Shown in pieces: positions 11,025-19,804 of a stretch of 64,000 bases of DNA. The stretch covers positions 186,001 to 250,000 of the forward strand of contig NZ_FNEM01000001.1 of the NCBI RefSeq assembly GCF_900100175.1, written 5' to 3'. The stretch comes from Ferrimonas sediminum. GTDB lineage: Bacteria > Pseudomonadota > Gammaproteobacteria > Enterobacterales > Shewanellaceae. Both the position numbers and the translations under genes were made by a program. The notes under the pieces were generated by a model. The model had not been told where the DNA came from, made no database searches, and saw only the letters and a program-made list of their open reading frames with translations. Every line of letters begins with the position of its first letter. Position 1 is the first letter of the stretch.

Positions 11025-12164
11025 CTACACCTCGGTGTACCAAGGCTCGGTGGGGAACAGCTCGAGGGTCTCGATGTCACTGATTCCGGCGAACCTATGG
11101 GGCAGATCCAGGCGGTTGAGCCCGGGGTTGCTGTAGGTACTGAAATAGAAGTAGCAGTTCTGATGATCTCGGATGGTGCAGAACTGGCTGAAGTCATTCA
11201 GGTTTTGCGGCGGGTTCAGCAGCAGTTTGTCCACCGGCGCCGCGTCCCGCCCCAAGCTGGTGTTTTCCAGCACCGACCCCATCGGTACCCACATGGTCTG
11301 CAACACCTTGAACATCTGCATGATGCGCAGCTGGTAATTCAGGTGTGCGGGTTCGTCCGGATTGATGCTGGCCCCGGCCTGACGCATCTTGAAGGCGCGC
11401 ACAAAGCGGGACTCCGGTGTGGCATCGGCGGGTAACCCCTGCAGGCCGCTGCCGTTGGCCTGGTAGGCCTGCCCCTGAGGGTCAAACTTCACCACATTGG
11501 TGCAGGACAGGTGGGTGTAATGGTTGAGGTTGTTCAGCTGCCAGGGGTAGGAGGGTTGATTGGTCATGACGCCGTGGTGGTTGCGGTACAACTGGGTCTC
11601 GCCGTTGAGGCATTCGATGATCAGCGCATTGCCCGCTTGGTCGGTAAACGCCATGTGCAGCGGCAGAATCTGTTCCAGTACGCCGGGCAGGGGATTGACC
11701 ACCGCCAGGGGGCCGTCAGGGCCGAAGTCGCGCTCAATCTCATCCACGCTGGCGTAATGCCGCAGGACAAAGCCCACCAGCTGGTTGTAGGGCACTCCGG
11801 CCCGGGTGTCGCTGACCGCTTCATAGCGTGAGCCCACCATATACAGGGCCGAGCCACTCAGGCCGGCCTCATTGAGGCCGTCGTAAAAGGTGTTCTGGGC
11901 CAGGGTCTTAAATTTGCCCTCGAGTGCCAGCTTCATCGCCGGGGTGACCGGGTAGTCATTCAGGTTGTCGGAGGCCCGCACCGAGGCAAAGCCGTAGCGC
12001 TGTCCCGTGGATGCTCGGGGCCCGTCGGCAAACAGGTCGGCCTGTTTGGGAACCAGTTGCAGGGTGGTGGGGATCACAAAGGGAAAGTCGTGGCAGCGGC
12101 CGGACAGACGGGGGTTGTCGTTACTGATGGTGCCCTGGGGGGCCAGAGTCAGATGGGTGCACAT
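11025..12164 (-). CDS. Choloylglycine hydrolase / penicillin V acylase-family amidase
   Basis: 379-residue linear amide C-N hydrolase of the Ntn superfamily. Cys2 (MCTHLTL) is the expected nucleophile exposed by removal of Met1; SGRCHDFPF near residue 21 corresponds to the conserved Arg-containing segment, and NEAGLSGSALY near residue 100 is also typical. No signal peptide is possible, since Cys2 must be free. Relatives cleave bile-salt amides, penicillin V or acyl-homoserine lactones; the substrate here cannot be told. It lies downstream of the S9 peptidase on the same strand but after a terminator, so it is probably transcribed separately. Confidence 0.8.
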   Translation of the reverse strand: MCTHLTLAPQGTISNDNPRLSGRCHDFPFVIPTTLQLVPKQADLFADGPRASTGQRYGFASVRASDNLNDYPVTPAMKLALEGKFKTLAQNTFYDGLNEAGLSGSALYMVGSRYEAVSDTRAGVPYNQLVGFVLRHYASVDEIERDFGPDGPLAVVNPLPGVLEQILPLHMAFTDQAGNALIIECLNGETQLYRNHHGVMTNQPSYPWQLNNLNHYTHLSCTNVVKFDPQGQAYQANGSGLQGLPADATPESRFVRAFKMRQAGASINPDEPAHLNYQLRIMQMFKVLQTMWVPMGSVLENTSLGRDAAPVDKLLLNPPQNLNDFSQFCTIRDHQNCYFYFSTYSNPGLNRLDLPHRFAGISDIETLELFPTEPWYTEV

Positions 12165-12209
12165 GGGCTAAAGGTCCTTTTTGATGTGCCAATGGAGCCT
12201 TTAAGCTAC

Positions 12210-12240
12210 AAAAAAAGGGGTGCCTGACGACACCCCTTTC
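12210..12240 (-). terminator. Rho-independent terminator after the S9 peptidase gene
   Basis: On the minus strand the stem GGGGTG/CACCCC is followed by T7. It sits 18 bases past the peptidase stop. Confidence 0.85.
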
Positions 12241-12257
12241 AACCAGCATGAACGGTA

Positions 12258-14303
12258 TTATTTCAGGTCTTTGCCCAGAACGTAATGCTCAAACCAGGCC
12301 AGATCCCAGCTCATCTTGGTCTTGCGATGAGACATTTTGCCCAGGCCGTGGCCTTCACCGGGGTAGATCACCAGCTCGGTGGGCACGTTCAGGTAGTGGC
12401 GCAGGGTGCGGTACAGCCCCTTGGCGTGCGGAGCCGGAACCCGGGGATCATTCTCACCCATGTGGATCAGGGTCGGGGTGGTGATGCTGCCGGCGTGGGT
12501 CAGGCTGGAGCCGTGAGTGTAGGCTTCCGGTTTCTCCCATGGCAGGCCCTCCATGTAGTTGAGGACGTGACCCGGAGTGTCTTCCAGTAGCCACTGCAGA
12601 CGCTGATCAAACACACCGGCACCGGAGCTGGCCGCCTTGTAGCGGGTGGTGGTGCTGATCAGGGCGTTGGTGAGGTAGCCACCGTTGCTCCATCCCATCA
12701 CTGCCAGCTTGTCGGCATCGGCAATCCCCTCCTTGATCAGGGCATCGACGCCCGCTTCGATGTCGTTCACTTCGATGTCGTGCTCATGGCCGACCAGTTC
12801 CACCAGGAACTTATCGCCGTAGCCGGTGGAGCCTCGGTAGTTGGGGGACAGCAAGGCCCAGCCTTTGGCGGCGAAGCTGGCGCGGCCATAGGAGCGGTGC
12901 TGCAGGGCGTACGGTGTCGCGGCAGTCGGGCCTCCGTGAATCTGCACCACCAGTGGCAGCGGGCCGTCGGATTTCTTATAGCCAGGAGGCAGTTCCAGCA
13001 TCCCTTCGACCTGGCTGCCATCCGGGGCCGTCCACTGGAAGCGGCTGATCTGAGGTAGTTTCCAGTTGTCGGTTTGCGGGTTGATGTTGGTGATGCGGTG
13101 TGGCGTCTTGCCCACTTTGCCCTGGTACAGGTCGTAGAAGTGCTCCAGGCTGTTGTGGCTCATGACCATGGTCTTGCCGTGGCCATCGAAGGCGTAGCTG
13201 CCGACCACGTAGTCGCCGTCGGTCAGGGTGCGGGTGTGGCCCTGTTCGCCGTCATCGATGTCGGTACAGAAGATCTTGACCGAGCCCTGCTCAGCGCCGC
13301 GGTAACACAACTCGTCGCTGTTGGGGCGCCAGATGCTGTCGGAGCCGTTGAGGGTGGCTTTGCCGGGACGGTCGAGATTCAGTTGCCACTGCACCTGGTT
13401 GTCATCACCGATGGCGGCCACAAACAGTTGGCCGGGGTGGCCGTCGTAATCGATGCGCCAGGACAGCTTGTCGCCATCCGGACTCCATTTGGGGTGCATC
13501 AACCAGCCGTAAGGCGAGGGCGCCTGTTCGCGCCAGGCGCTGTCTTCCAACACCGTATTGGTCTCGGCGTCGATGTCGTACACCTCGACGTGGGACCAGC
13601 CTTCCAGGAAGATCAGCTCGTTATCTGTGGTGGTGACCCGCGCCAGACGTTTGCCATCCGGGCTGACATCGAAGTCCCATACCACCTTATCGTCATCCAA
13701 AAGCAGTTTGGTGCGGAAATTCTGCAGATTGAGGCTGTAGATGGGGTTAACGTCGACGTTGCCATGGCCGTAGTTGGGGCCCTTGTTGGCGCTGCGCTGG
13801 GCGGTGAACGCATCCTGTTCGGTGTGGCTGCGGCTGGTACTGAACCACAGGCTGTCCTGACCCAGTTCGAAGTGCTTAACCCCTTTCTCTTCCCGGGTCA
13901 GTGGCACCGCCTCACCGCCGCTCAGCGGCATGCGGAAGATCTGGCTCTTGCCATTGTAGGGCGGCTGTTTGCCTTCGCCGCGTTTTTCCGCCCGCAGGAA
14001 GTACAGGTATTTGCCCTGGCTGTCGATGCGTGGTTGAGACTCCTTGTCAGGGCTGAAGGTCAGGCGCTCCGGTTTTTGCTGGCCCAGCTTGACCCGCCAC
14101 AAGTCGTTCAGGCTTTTATCGGCGGCTTCATCCCAATAACTCTGTACCCAGACGGCTTGCTTGCCATCGGCACTCAACTGGACCTGGCTCATGCCCTGAA
14201 TGGAGAAATAGTCATTGGGAGTGATGTCGTGGGTGCGCTCGGCCAGAGCCGGGTGCGCTGCGAGGGCAGCCGCAATTGCTGCGGGGAGCCAAGCTGTCTT
14301 CAT
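12258..14303 (-). CDS. Exported S9-family serine peptidase (prolyl oligopeptidase type)
   Basis: 681-residue dipeptidyl/acylaminoacyl peptidase-like enzyme with an N-terminal signal peptide (MKTAWLPAAIAAALAAHPALA). Residues about 35-400 form a beta-propeller with WD40-like PD40 repeats (for example SPDGKRLARV, WSPDGDKLSW). The C-terminal alpha/beta hydrolase has the nucleophile in GWSNGG, the acid in GENDPRVP and the His in GEGHGLGK. It probably degrades short peptides in the periplasm. Transcribed alone, ending in the terminator at 12210-12240. Confidence 0.88.
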   Translation of the reverse strand: MKTAWLPAAIAAALAAHPALAERTHDITPNDYFSIQGMSQVQLSADGKQAVWVQSYWDEAADKSLNDLWRVKLGQQKPERLTFSPDKESQPRIDSQGKYLYFLRAEKRGEGKQPPYNGKSQIFRMPLSGGEAVPLTREEKGVKHFELGQDSLWFSTSRSHTEQDAFTAQRSANKGPNYGHGNVDVNPIYSLNLQNFRTKLLLDDDKVVWDFDVSPDGKRLARVTTTDNELIFLEGWSHVEVYDIDAETNTVLEDSAWREQAPSPYGWLMHPKWSPDGDKLSWRIDYDGHPGQLFVAAIGDDNQVQWQLNLDRPGKATLNGSDSIWRPNSDELCYRGAEQGSVKIFCTDIDDGEQGHTRTLTDGDYVVGSYAFDGHGKTMVMSHNSLEHFYDLYQGKVGKTPHRITNINPQTDNWKLPQISRFQWTAPDGSQVEGMLELPPGYKKSDGPLPLVVQIHGGPTAATPYALQHRSYGRASFAAKGWALLSPNYRGSTGYGDKFLVELVGHEHDIEVNDIEAGVDALIKEGIADADKLAVMGWSNGGYLTNALISTTTRYKAASSGAGVFDQRLQWLLEDTPGHVLNYMEGLPWEKPEAYTHGSSLTHAGSITTPTLIHMGENDPRVPAPHAKGLYRTLRHYLNVPTELVIYPGEGHGLGKMSHRKTKMSWDLAWFEHYVLGKDLK

Positions 14304-14912
14304 GGGGTTATGTCCTTGTTGTGATTATTGGCATTGAGCTTAACCAATTCTCACAACTCAGAGTAGAGCTAATAACGGGATTTGTGTTTTTTGGCGTCTG
14401 GTATAACCGCAAAAGAAAAGGTGGCAGGCCGGTCGAGGGAAACCGACCCACCAAGAATCGATCAGTGACCGGTCACCAACTCAGGATCACTGGAGTGATC
14501 GACGATGACCGGGATGGCATTGGTGCGAAAGTTCAGGGGCCTGACCTGGCTACGGAGGCTATCCGGAGAGGCGTCCGGAAACGGCCTCAATCGCTGCTGA
14601 CAGGGAGCCGCCACCGAGGAGACGGTTAACAGCAACGGCGGCGCTGCCGCAGAGAGGCGCGAATTCATCGTATTCATCCTTGATGAGATCATAAGCCGTG
14701 GGCGGAGCCGCCAGAGTTTTTACAGGTCGCAGGCATCCTGTCTGTCGACCGGCCTGACAGCGCAGCGAATGGTACCAAATAAAATCAAAAAAGCTATAAA
14801 AAATAGATAGATGCAAGGATTTCTGTGAATTATTTCAGTGATTTTTCTTTAGATTTCATCCGCTTGAGTGTTGTTCGCGCACCTTGGTAAAAGCTACTGA
14901 AATATATGAATT
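14304..14912. other. 609-base region without a supported gene
   Basis: Short minus-strand frames occur (14462-14692, 14559-14816) but lack domains and good ribosome sites. A 12-base inverted repeat, CAGGCCGGTCGA at 14425-14436 and its complement at 14745-14756, brackets the middle 330 bases. The right end (14760-14910) is AT-rich. The left edge must hold the S9 peptidase promoter. I see nothing else. Confidence 0.4.
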
Positions 14913-15320
14913 TTATTCATGGGTGCCTGCCGATTTGGCTGCGCTGTTACGCCGGCGTCGGTTGGCGCGCATCGGCGGCTTGGCGGGCACCGGACGGCGA
15001 TTGTCCCGCAGGTGCTGCAGGGCTTCCCACGGGTGTCGCAGCAGCATTCGCGGGCCGGCATAGCGCATCATGATGCGGGTTTGTTGCCTGGGTTCCGGCT
15101 TATAGCAGTGGATGGGGCATTTTCCGCAGGTGGGTTTGCTGTCGCCATAGGGGCAGCGGTCGAGCTTTTTTTCGGCGTAATCCAGCAGGGTCTGGCATTG
15201 GTCGCACAGGCCCTGTGATTTGCGCTGGCCGTGGCAGTTGGCCCGGCAGTAGATCTGGGCCATGTGGCCCATGGTGCGATATTCGTTGGCCAGGCGGCCG
15301 TGCAAAATGCGGCTTTTCAT
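14913..15320 (-). CDS. ygbA: YgbA-family protein (nitrous oxide-stimulated promoter family)
   Basis: 135-residue cytoplasmic Cys-rich protein. The core CDQCQTLLDYAEKKLDRCPYG followed by KPTCGKCPIHCY and AGPRMLLRHPWEAL matches E. coli YgbA closely, including the many Cys residues likely to bind metal. In enterobacteria ygbA belongs to the nitric-oxide-responsive NsrR regulon (established); no clear NsrR box was recognised here. Its molecular role is not firmly known. The start at 15320 is kept because the residues before the first Cys (RLANEYRTMGHMAQIY) also resemble the family. Confidence 0.85.
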   Translation of the reverse strand: MKSRILHGRLANEYRTMGHMAQIYCRANCHGQRKSQGLCDQCQTLLDYAEKKLDRCPYGDSKPTCGKCPIHCYKPEPRQQTRIMMRYAGPRMLLRHPWEALQHLRDNRRPVPAKPPMRANRRRRNSAAKSAGTHE

Positions 15321-15409
15321 AAATAACCCAGTTAATGGCTCAGGTATAGTGGTATCTTAACGGGTATTGAGAATCTATCTATACAGGGCTGCCGCATTTG
15401 CGAACCGGA

Positions 15410-15769
15410 TCAAAGGTGCAGCACCTTGTCGCTGTGCAGGGTCCAGTGGCTTAGCTCGATCAGGGTGCCGATCTGAACACCATCGATGATCTTGTCCTCG
15501 GTCAGCCCCCGTGCCTCGGCGCAGGTTTTACACAGGTTGACCGGTACTCCCTGGGCCAGCAGCAGCTCGATCATCTGGCCGATGTGGTAGCTGAGATCCG
15601 GTGTTTGCTGGCCAGCCAGGGCGGCGACCACCGCATCGGACATCAGGAACAACCGTTGATTGACCGGCTGATCCGCATGTTCCTGCATCGCCAAGGCGAT
15701 GCGCAGGGCGTTGTAGAGCTTTTCACTGCCGTAGGGGCTGTCGTGGGCCACCATCAGAATGGATGTCAT
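15410..15769 (-). CDS. DsrE/DsrF-like family protein
   Basis: 119-residue small protein of the DsrE fold (sulfur-relay family, E. coli YchN-like). It begins MTSILMVAHDSPYGSEKLYNAL and contains LCKTCAEARGL, whose Cys pair is where DsrE-type proteins carry sulfur. The start at 15769 has AAGGAGATCCT-type pairing just upstream; the longer frame to 15820 has none. It is divergent from selO. The specific sulfur partner is unknown. Confidence 0.8.
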   Translation of the reverse strand: MTSILMVAHDSPYGSEKLYNALRIALAMQEHADQPVNQRLFLMSDAVVAALAGQQTPDLSYHIGQMIELLLAQGVPVNLCKTCAEARGLTEDKIIDGVQIGTLIELSHWTLHSDKVLHL

Positions 15770-15831
15770 AAGGATCTCCTGGAGAAAGGCTGGCGAAGGT
15801 GTAAATGGGCATTGAATCAAGGAGAAAGATT

Positions 15832-17253
15832 GTGCTGAATTTGTCTGCGGGAATCAATCAGGCGGTGGCCGGGTTGGCCCGTCCGGTTGAGCCTTCGCCG
15901 TTGCGCGATCCGGTGTGGCTGGGTTGGAGCGAGGATATGGCCCGGACCCTGGGCTTGCCGGCCCGCGCCACCGAGGCCTTGCTGAAGCAGTGCAACGGCG
16001 AGGGGCCGTTTACCTTGCCACCCATGGCACAGGTCTACTCAGGCCACCAGTTTGGTGGCTATACCCCAAGATTGGGGGACGGCCGCGGGTGCCACCTGGG
16101 GGAGGTGCAGGGCTATGAACTGTTTCTCAAAGGCAGTGGCCCCACTCCCTACTCCCGGGGGGGGGACGGCCGGGCGGTGATTCGCAGTGCCGTGCGTGAG
16201 TTTCTGGCCAGTGAGGCGTTGCATCATCTGGGGCTGGCCACTACCCGGGCACTGGCGGTGCTGGGATCGGATACCCCGGTATGGCGGGAGCAGCAGGAGC
16301 GGGGCGCCATTACGGTGCGGGTCAGTCGCAGCCATCTGCGCTTTGGTCATTTTGAGTACTTTAAACACAGCGATCAGCCGAAGGTGCTCGCGGCTCTGAT
16401 TGATTACACCCTGGAACGGTATTTCCCCGACTGCCTGACCGGGAAGAAACCGGTGCAGGCGTGGTTTTTTGAGGTGGTGTCCCGCACTGCCGAAACCATT
16501 GCTGACTGGCAGGCGATGGGCTTTGCCCACGGGGTACTCAACAGTGACAACATGTCGATTCTGGGCGAGACCTTTGATTATGGTCCGTTTGCCTTTATGG
16601 ATCGCTGCGATCCTGGTTTAGTGTGCAACCATTCCGACCATCATGGCCGCTACGCCTTCGATCAGCAGCCCGCCATTGGTTGGTGGAATCTGCAGCGGCT
16701 GGCGCTGGCACTCAGCGACCATCTGGACGCCGAGGTGATGGCGGCGGCGCTGGCGCACTATCAACAACAACTGGTGGCCCGTTACCTGTGGCGAATGGAG
16801 GCGCGACTGGGGGTCGCCTCCGACGGGGAGGTTCAGTCCAGGCTGGATCTGGTGGCGGATCTGGTGGAGATGATGCGACGTCAGCAGGTGGATTTTCACC
16901 GCTGCTTACGCAGCCTGTGCCGAATGGACCCCGGCATTGATGACAATGCGCTGGCACAGTGGCTGGGAGACGATGCCCAGTGGTGGTCCTGGCTGTCGCG
17001 TTATCGTGACCGGCTGACGCTGACGGAGCTGCAGCCCTGGCAGCAGCAGCGAGCCCGGGCCAATCCCAATGTGATTCTGCGTACCCATCTGGCTCAGCAG
17101 GCCATCGAAGCCGCCGAAAACGGCGATGCTGCACCACTGAATCAGTTGCATCAGGCCCTGCGACATCCCTATGATGAGCACCCGGATCACCCTCACTATA
17201 CAGAGGCCCCCCCCTCATGGGCACAATCGATCACCCTCTCCTGCTCCAGCTGA
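15832..17253 (+). CDS. selO: Protein adenylyltransferase SelO (YdiU)
   Basis: 473-residue pseudokinase-fold enzyme that transfers AMP from ATP to Ser/Thr/Tyr of target proteins and is linked to redox stress. Family motifs: GDGRGCHLGEVQG, LKGSGPTPYSRGGDGRA, HGVLNSDNMS (catalytic loop), DYGPFAFMD (metal site), and the C-terminal SCSS ending. I chose GTG at 15832 because AAGGAG lies seven bases before it; an upstream ATG frame at 15805 lacks a site. Its end overlaps the next gene by 37 bases, implying coupled translation. Confidence 0.92.
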   Translation: MLNLSAGINQAVAGLARPVEPSPLRDPVWLGWSEDMARTLGLPARATEALLKQCNGEGPFTLPPMAQVYSGHQFGGYTPRLGDGRGCHLGEVQGYELFLKGSGPTPYSRGGDGRAVIRSAVREFLASEALHHLGLATTRALAVLGSDTPVWREQQERGAITVRVSRSHLRFGHFEYFKHSDQPKVLAALIDYTLERYFPDCLTGKKPVQAWFFEVVSRTAETIADWQAMGFAHGVLNSDNMSILGETFDYGPFAFMDRCDPGLVCNHSDHHGRYAFDQQPAIGWWNLQRLALALSDHLDAEVMAAALAHYQQQLVARYLWRMEARLGVASDGEVQSRLDLVADLVEMMRRQQVDFHRCLRSLCRMDPGIDDNALAQWLGDDAQWWSWLSRYRDRLTLTELQPWQQQRARANPNVILRTHLAQQAIEAAENGDAAPLNQLHQALRHPYDEHPDHPHYTEAPPSWAQSITLSCSS

Positions 17254-17534
17254 GTGCGCCTCAGTGGCAGGCCGAGACCGGCCAGTTGCTCTGGACCCTG
17301 GCGACGGATGATGACACGTTGGCGCAACTGGTGCCGCTGATGCTGGCGCGGCTCGACTGCCGCCTGCTGGAGCACAGCTGGGGCGCGGATCGTCACCTGT
17401 GGTTGCTGGAGTTTGAAGGCTGTCGACTGGCGCTGCAGTATGAAGCGCTGTGTGACACTCTGTGGTTGCAGGCCGAACGCGCCGGCGATCAGGAGGTGAC
17501 CGAGTATCTGGCACAACTTTGGACCTCATTATGA
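17217..17534 (+). CDS. DUF3630-type small protein
   Basis: 105-residue cytoplasmic protein without signal or membrane segment, rich in Leu and Trp (HLWLLEFEGCRLALQYEALCDTLWLQ). Length, composition and location between selO and srkA fit the DUF3630 family known from Shewanella and Vibrio, a family assignment from memory. It overlaps selO by 37 bases and srkA by four (ATGA), so the three are one operon. Function unknown; the context suggests a stress-related role. Confidence 0.65.
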   Translation: MGTIDHPLLLQLSAPQWQAETGQLLWTLATDDDTLAQLVPLMLARLDCRLLEHSWGADRHLWLLEFEGCRLALQYEALCDTLWLQAERAGDQEVTEYLAQLWTSL

Positions 17535-18526
17535 CCCTCGCTCAATTTGATTTTCACTCCCTGAGTCCCGATTGCATCCTGGACGCCGTGGAGTCCGTCG
17601 GCTTGTATCCGGAAACCGGCCTGCTGCCGCTGAACAGCTACGAGAACCGGGTTTACCAGTTTCGTGCCGACGACGGCCGTCGTTATGTGGTCAAGTTTTA
17701 CCGGCCTCAGCGCTGGACCGAAGCGGCGATCCTGGAGGAGCACGCTTTTGCCCACGAGCTGGCTGCGGCGGAGGTGCCGGTGGCGGCGCCGAAATTGATC
17801 GACGGCACCAGTTTGTTTGAGCATCAGGGGTACCGCTTTGCCCTGTGGGACAGCATCGGCGGCCGTGAATTTGAGGTGGATAACCTCGAACAGCTGGAAC
17901 AGGTCGGTGTATTTCTGGGACGCATGCACAAGGTGGCGCAGGCGGGGCAGTTTGCCCACCGGGCGCCGCTGACCATCGAAACCCATGGCTATCAGCCACG
18001 CCAGGTCCTGCAACAACAGGCGCAGCTGCCGTCGCACATCGAGACGGCGTTCTTTACCGTACTGGATCAAGTGCTCGAGCGCGTGGCACAGGCACCGTGG
18101 CAGCGAGCGCACACTCAGCGCCTGCATGGCGACATGCATCCGGGTAACATCTTGTGGACCCCGGATGGGCCAGGTTTTGTCGATCTCGATGATGCCCGTA
18201 CCGGCCCGGCGGTTCAGGATTTGTGGATGATGCTGGCGGGAGAGCGCAGCCATCAGCAGATGCAGCTGGACATTTTGCTGGAAGGGTATGAAACTTTTTG
18301 TGATTTCGACCACTCTGAATTACAGCTGGTGGAGCCGCTGCGGGCATTGAGGATGGTGCATTACCTCTCCTGGCTGACCCTGCGTTGGCAGGATCCCGCG
18401 TTTCCACGTAACTTCCCCTGGTTCGGCAGCGATCGCTTCTGGGAAGATCAGGTGTTGGCGATGAAAGAGCAACTGTCTGCCCTGCAGGAGCCGGCGTTGT
18501 CGCTGTCCCCGGGGTTAAGTTTTTGA
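17531..18526 (+). CDS. srkA: Stress response kinase SrkA (YihE/RdoA)
   Basis: 331-residue Ser/Thr kinase of the aminoglycoside-phosphotransferase fold that in E. coli counters stress-induced death and acts in the Cpx response. Catalytic loop RLHGDMHPGNILW and the metal motif FVDLDDARTGPAVQDLWM are intact; the N-terminal NSYENRVYQF segment is typical. The start is the ATG in the ATGA overlap with the DUF3630 gene rather than an earlier in-frame start. dsbA follows 54 bases later, the order seen in enterobacteria. Confidence 0.92.
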   Translation: MTLAQFDFHSLSPDCILDAVESVGLYPETGLLPLNSYENRVYQFRADDGRRYVVKFYRPQRWTEAAILEEHAFAHELAAAEVPVAAPKLIDGTSLFEHQGYRFALWDSIGGREFEVDNLEQLEQVGVFLGRMHKVAQAGQFAHRAPLTIETHGYQPRQVLQQQAQLPSHIETAFFTVLDQVLERVAQAPWQRAHTQRLHGDMHPGNILWTPDGPGFVDLDDARTGPAVQDLWMMLAGERSHQQMQLDILLEGYETFCDFDHSELQLVEPLRALRMVHYLSWLTLRWQDPAFPRNFPWFGSDRFWEDQVLAMKEQLSALQEPALSLSPGLSF

Positions 18527-18580
18527 GTTTGTTGTGGCACAGTGAGCCGCAGTTTTTGAGAATTGTTTAGAGAAGCCACT

Positions 18581-19192
18581 ATGAAAAAATTATTCGCGAT
18601 TGCGTTTACCCTGATGTTGGCGCCGTTGGCACTGGCGGCCCAATTTGAGGAAGGCACGCACTATAAAGTCGTCAGTCAGGCGCCGGTTCAGGGCCAGCCC
18701 CGGGTGACCGAGTTTTTCTCCTTCTACTGCCCCCATTGCTACACCTTTGAAAAGGTGCATCTGCCCAACCTGAAAAAGAGCCTGGATAGTGGCATCAAGC
18801 TTGAGCAGAAGCACGTCGACTTCATCGGCGGCCCCATGGGCATAGAGATGACCAAGGCGCTGGCGGTGATGCAGACCATGAAGGTGGGCGAACAGGTGAA
18901 AAAGCCGCTGTTTGCCGCCATCCATGACAACGGCGTCAAATTCAGTACCGGCAGCGATGTGAAGCAGCTGTTCGTGGATCAGGGGGTTGACGGAGAGAAG
19001 TACGATAAAGCGATCAACAGCTTTATGGTGAACTCCAAGGTCAAGAGCTGGAAGAAAGAGCAGGTCAGCAGTGGTATCCGCGGTGTGCCGGCGATCATCG
19101 TCAATGGCAAGTATCAGGTGGAGATGGGCGCCCTGGAGAGCACCGAGCAACTGTCTGAGTTGATCAACTATCTGGCTAAGAAGCAGGACTGA
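18581..19192 (+). CDS. dsbA: Periplasmic thiol:disulfide oxidoreductase DsbA
   Basis: 203-residue primary disulfide-forming enzyme of the periplasm. It has a signal peptide (MKKLFAIAFTLMLAPLALA), the active site CPHC within FSFYCPHCYTFE and the cis-Pro loop GVPAIIVNGKY. Start at 18581, giving the clean signal peptide. It ends in a strong terminator. In this genome it would also support maturation of exported cytochromes. Confidence 0.95.
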   Translation: MKKLFAIAFTLMLAPLALAAQFEEGTHYKVVSQAPVQGQPRVTEFFSFYCPHCYTFEKVHLPNLKKSLDSGIKLEQKHVDFIGGPMGIEMTKALAVMQTMKVGEQVKKPLFAAIHDNGVKFSTGSDVKQLFVDQGVDGEKYDKAINSFMVNSKVKSWKKEQVSSGIRGVPAIIVNGKYQVEMGALESTEQLSELINYLAKKQD

Positions 19193-19210
19193 GTTCCGCT
19201 TCACGCCGTT

Positions 19211-19237
19211 AAGGGGAGCCATCGGGCTCCCCTTTTT
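19211..19237 (+). terminator. dsbA terminator
   Basis: Stem AGGGGAGCC/GGGCTCCCCT with a short loop and T5, 19 bases after the dsbA stop. Confidence 0.9.
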
Positions 19238-19282
19238 GTTACACGATGTTTTGTATATTGAATGCAATTAATGTTAACAAAA

Positions 19283-19400
19283 AAAAGATCGGTGCAACAC
19301 CGATCAAAAGCGAGCGTGACTCCTACCGCCTCTCAGCCCCATACCCCTCGAGGCGGCGGAACTAACCGTCATGACTCGCGGTTAGGAACACTGCTCAATC
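19283..19400 (-). ncRNA. Candidate intergenic small RNA (minus strand)
   Basis: On the minus strand GATCGGTG-TTG-CACCGATC followed by T7 is a textbook terminator (19283-19306), yet no minus-strand gene lies upstream within reach. The roughly 95 bases before it contain two more stable helices: CTAACCG/CGGTTAG (about 19357-19384) and CCGCCTC/GAGGCGG (about 19326-19358). Farther upstream, TTGACA near 19442 could be a -35 element, with no convincing -10. I compared it by memory with Spot 42, GcvB, RyhB, CsrB and GlmZ and found no match. The 5' end is a guess. Confidence 0.45.
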
Positions 19401-19567
19401 ACAGTAACAAGTTTGCAACATGATGCCAAATGCCGGGGTGTCAAAAATTCACTACGGAAAGCTTTGGGATAATCTAATATCAGTAGGTTGTATTGCGAGC
19501 AAAACTAAATACAATTGCCGCGGTCTGATAGTGTGCATCAGCCAGAATAAAACAAGGAATTTTGTCG

Positions 19568-19774
19568 GTGAGAATTTTCCCAATTTACGCGCCAAGGATG
19601 ATCGCAAAACACGCCAGAGTCTTTAGGGACGGGGTGGTGCTGGTTAAGCACGTAGGTCGACTGGAGTTTAAAGCCGGGCGTTTCATCATGCCCGTTCGTT
19701 CGTTGCCCAAGGTTCGTGAGGTGATTAACGAACTCAATGACCTGCTGCAGCCAGACGCCGCAGCAGCGACCTGA
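19568..19774 (+). CDS. Small hypothetical protein (68 residues)
   Basis: Basic small protein, with the frame VRIFPIYAPRMIAKHARVF and then VVLVKHVGRLEFKAGRFIMP. No signal peptide, membrane segment or known motif. I start it at GTG 19568, nine bases after AAGGA, rather than TTG 19562, which is too close. A coding role is supported by the ribosome site and normal amino-acid composition. Function unknown. Confidence 0.55.
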   Translation: MRIFPIYAPRMIAKHARVFRDGVVLVKHVGRLEFKAGRFIMPVRSLPKVREVINELNDLLQPDAAAAT

Positions 19775-19804
19775 TACTGGCCTGATTCCTCAGGCCGGTC
19801 AGTT

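Noticed and set aside
13074-14324. 416-codon plus-strand frame
   Set aside because: It is antisense to the S9 peptidase, which has an intact catalytic triad and signal peptide.
14462-14692. 76-codon frame with a signal-like N-terminus
   Set aside because: Weak start context and an Arg/Ser/Pro-rich tail; no support for a real secreted peptide.
19283-19400. Spot 42 identity for the candidate small RNA
   Set aside because: The location near dsbA is suggestive, but the sequence shares none of the Spot 42 5' region and polA is not adjacent.
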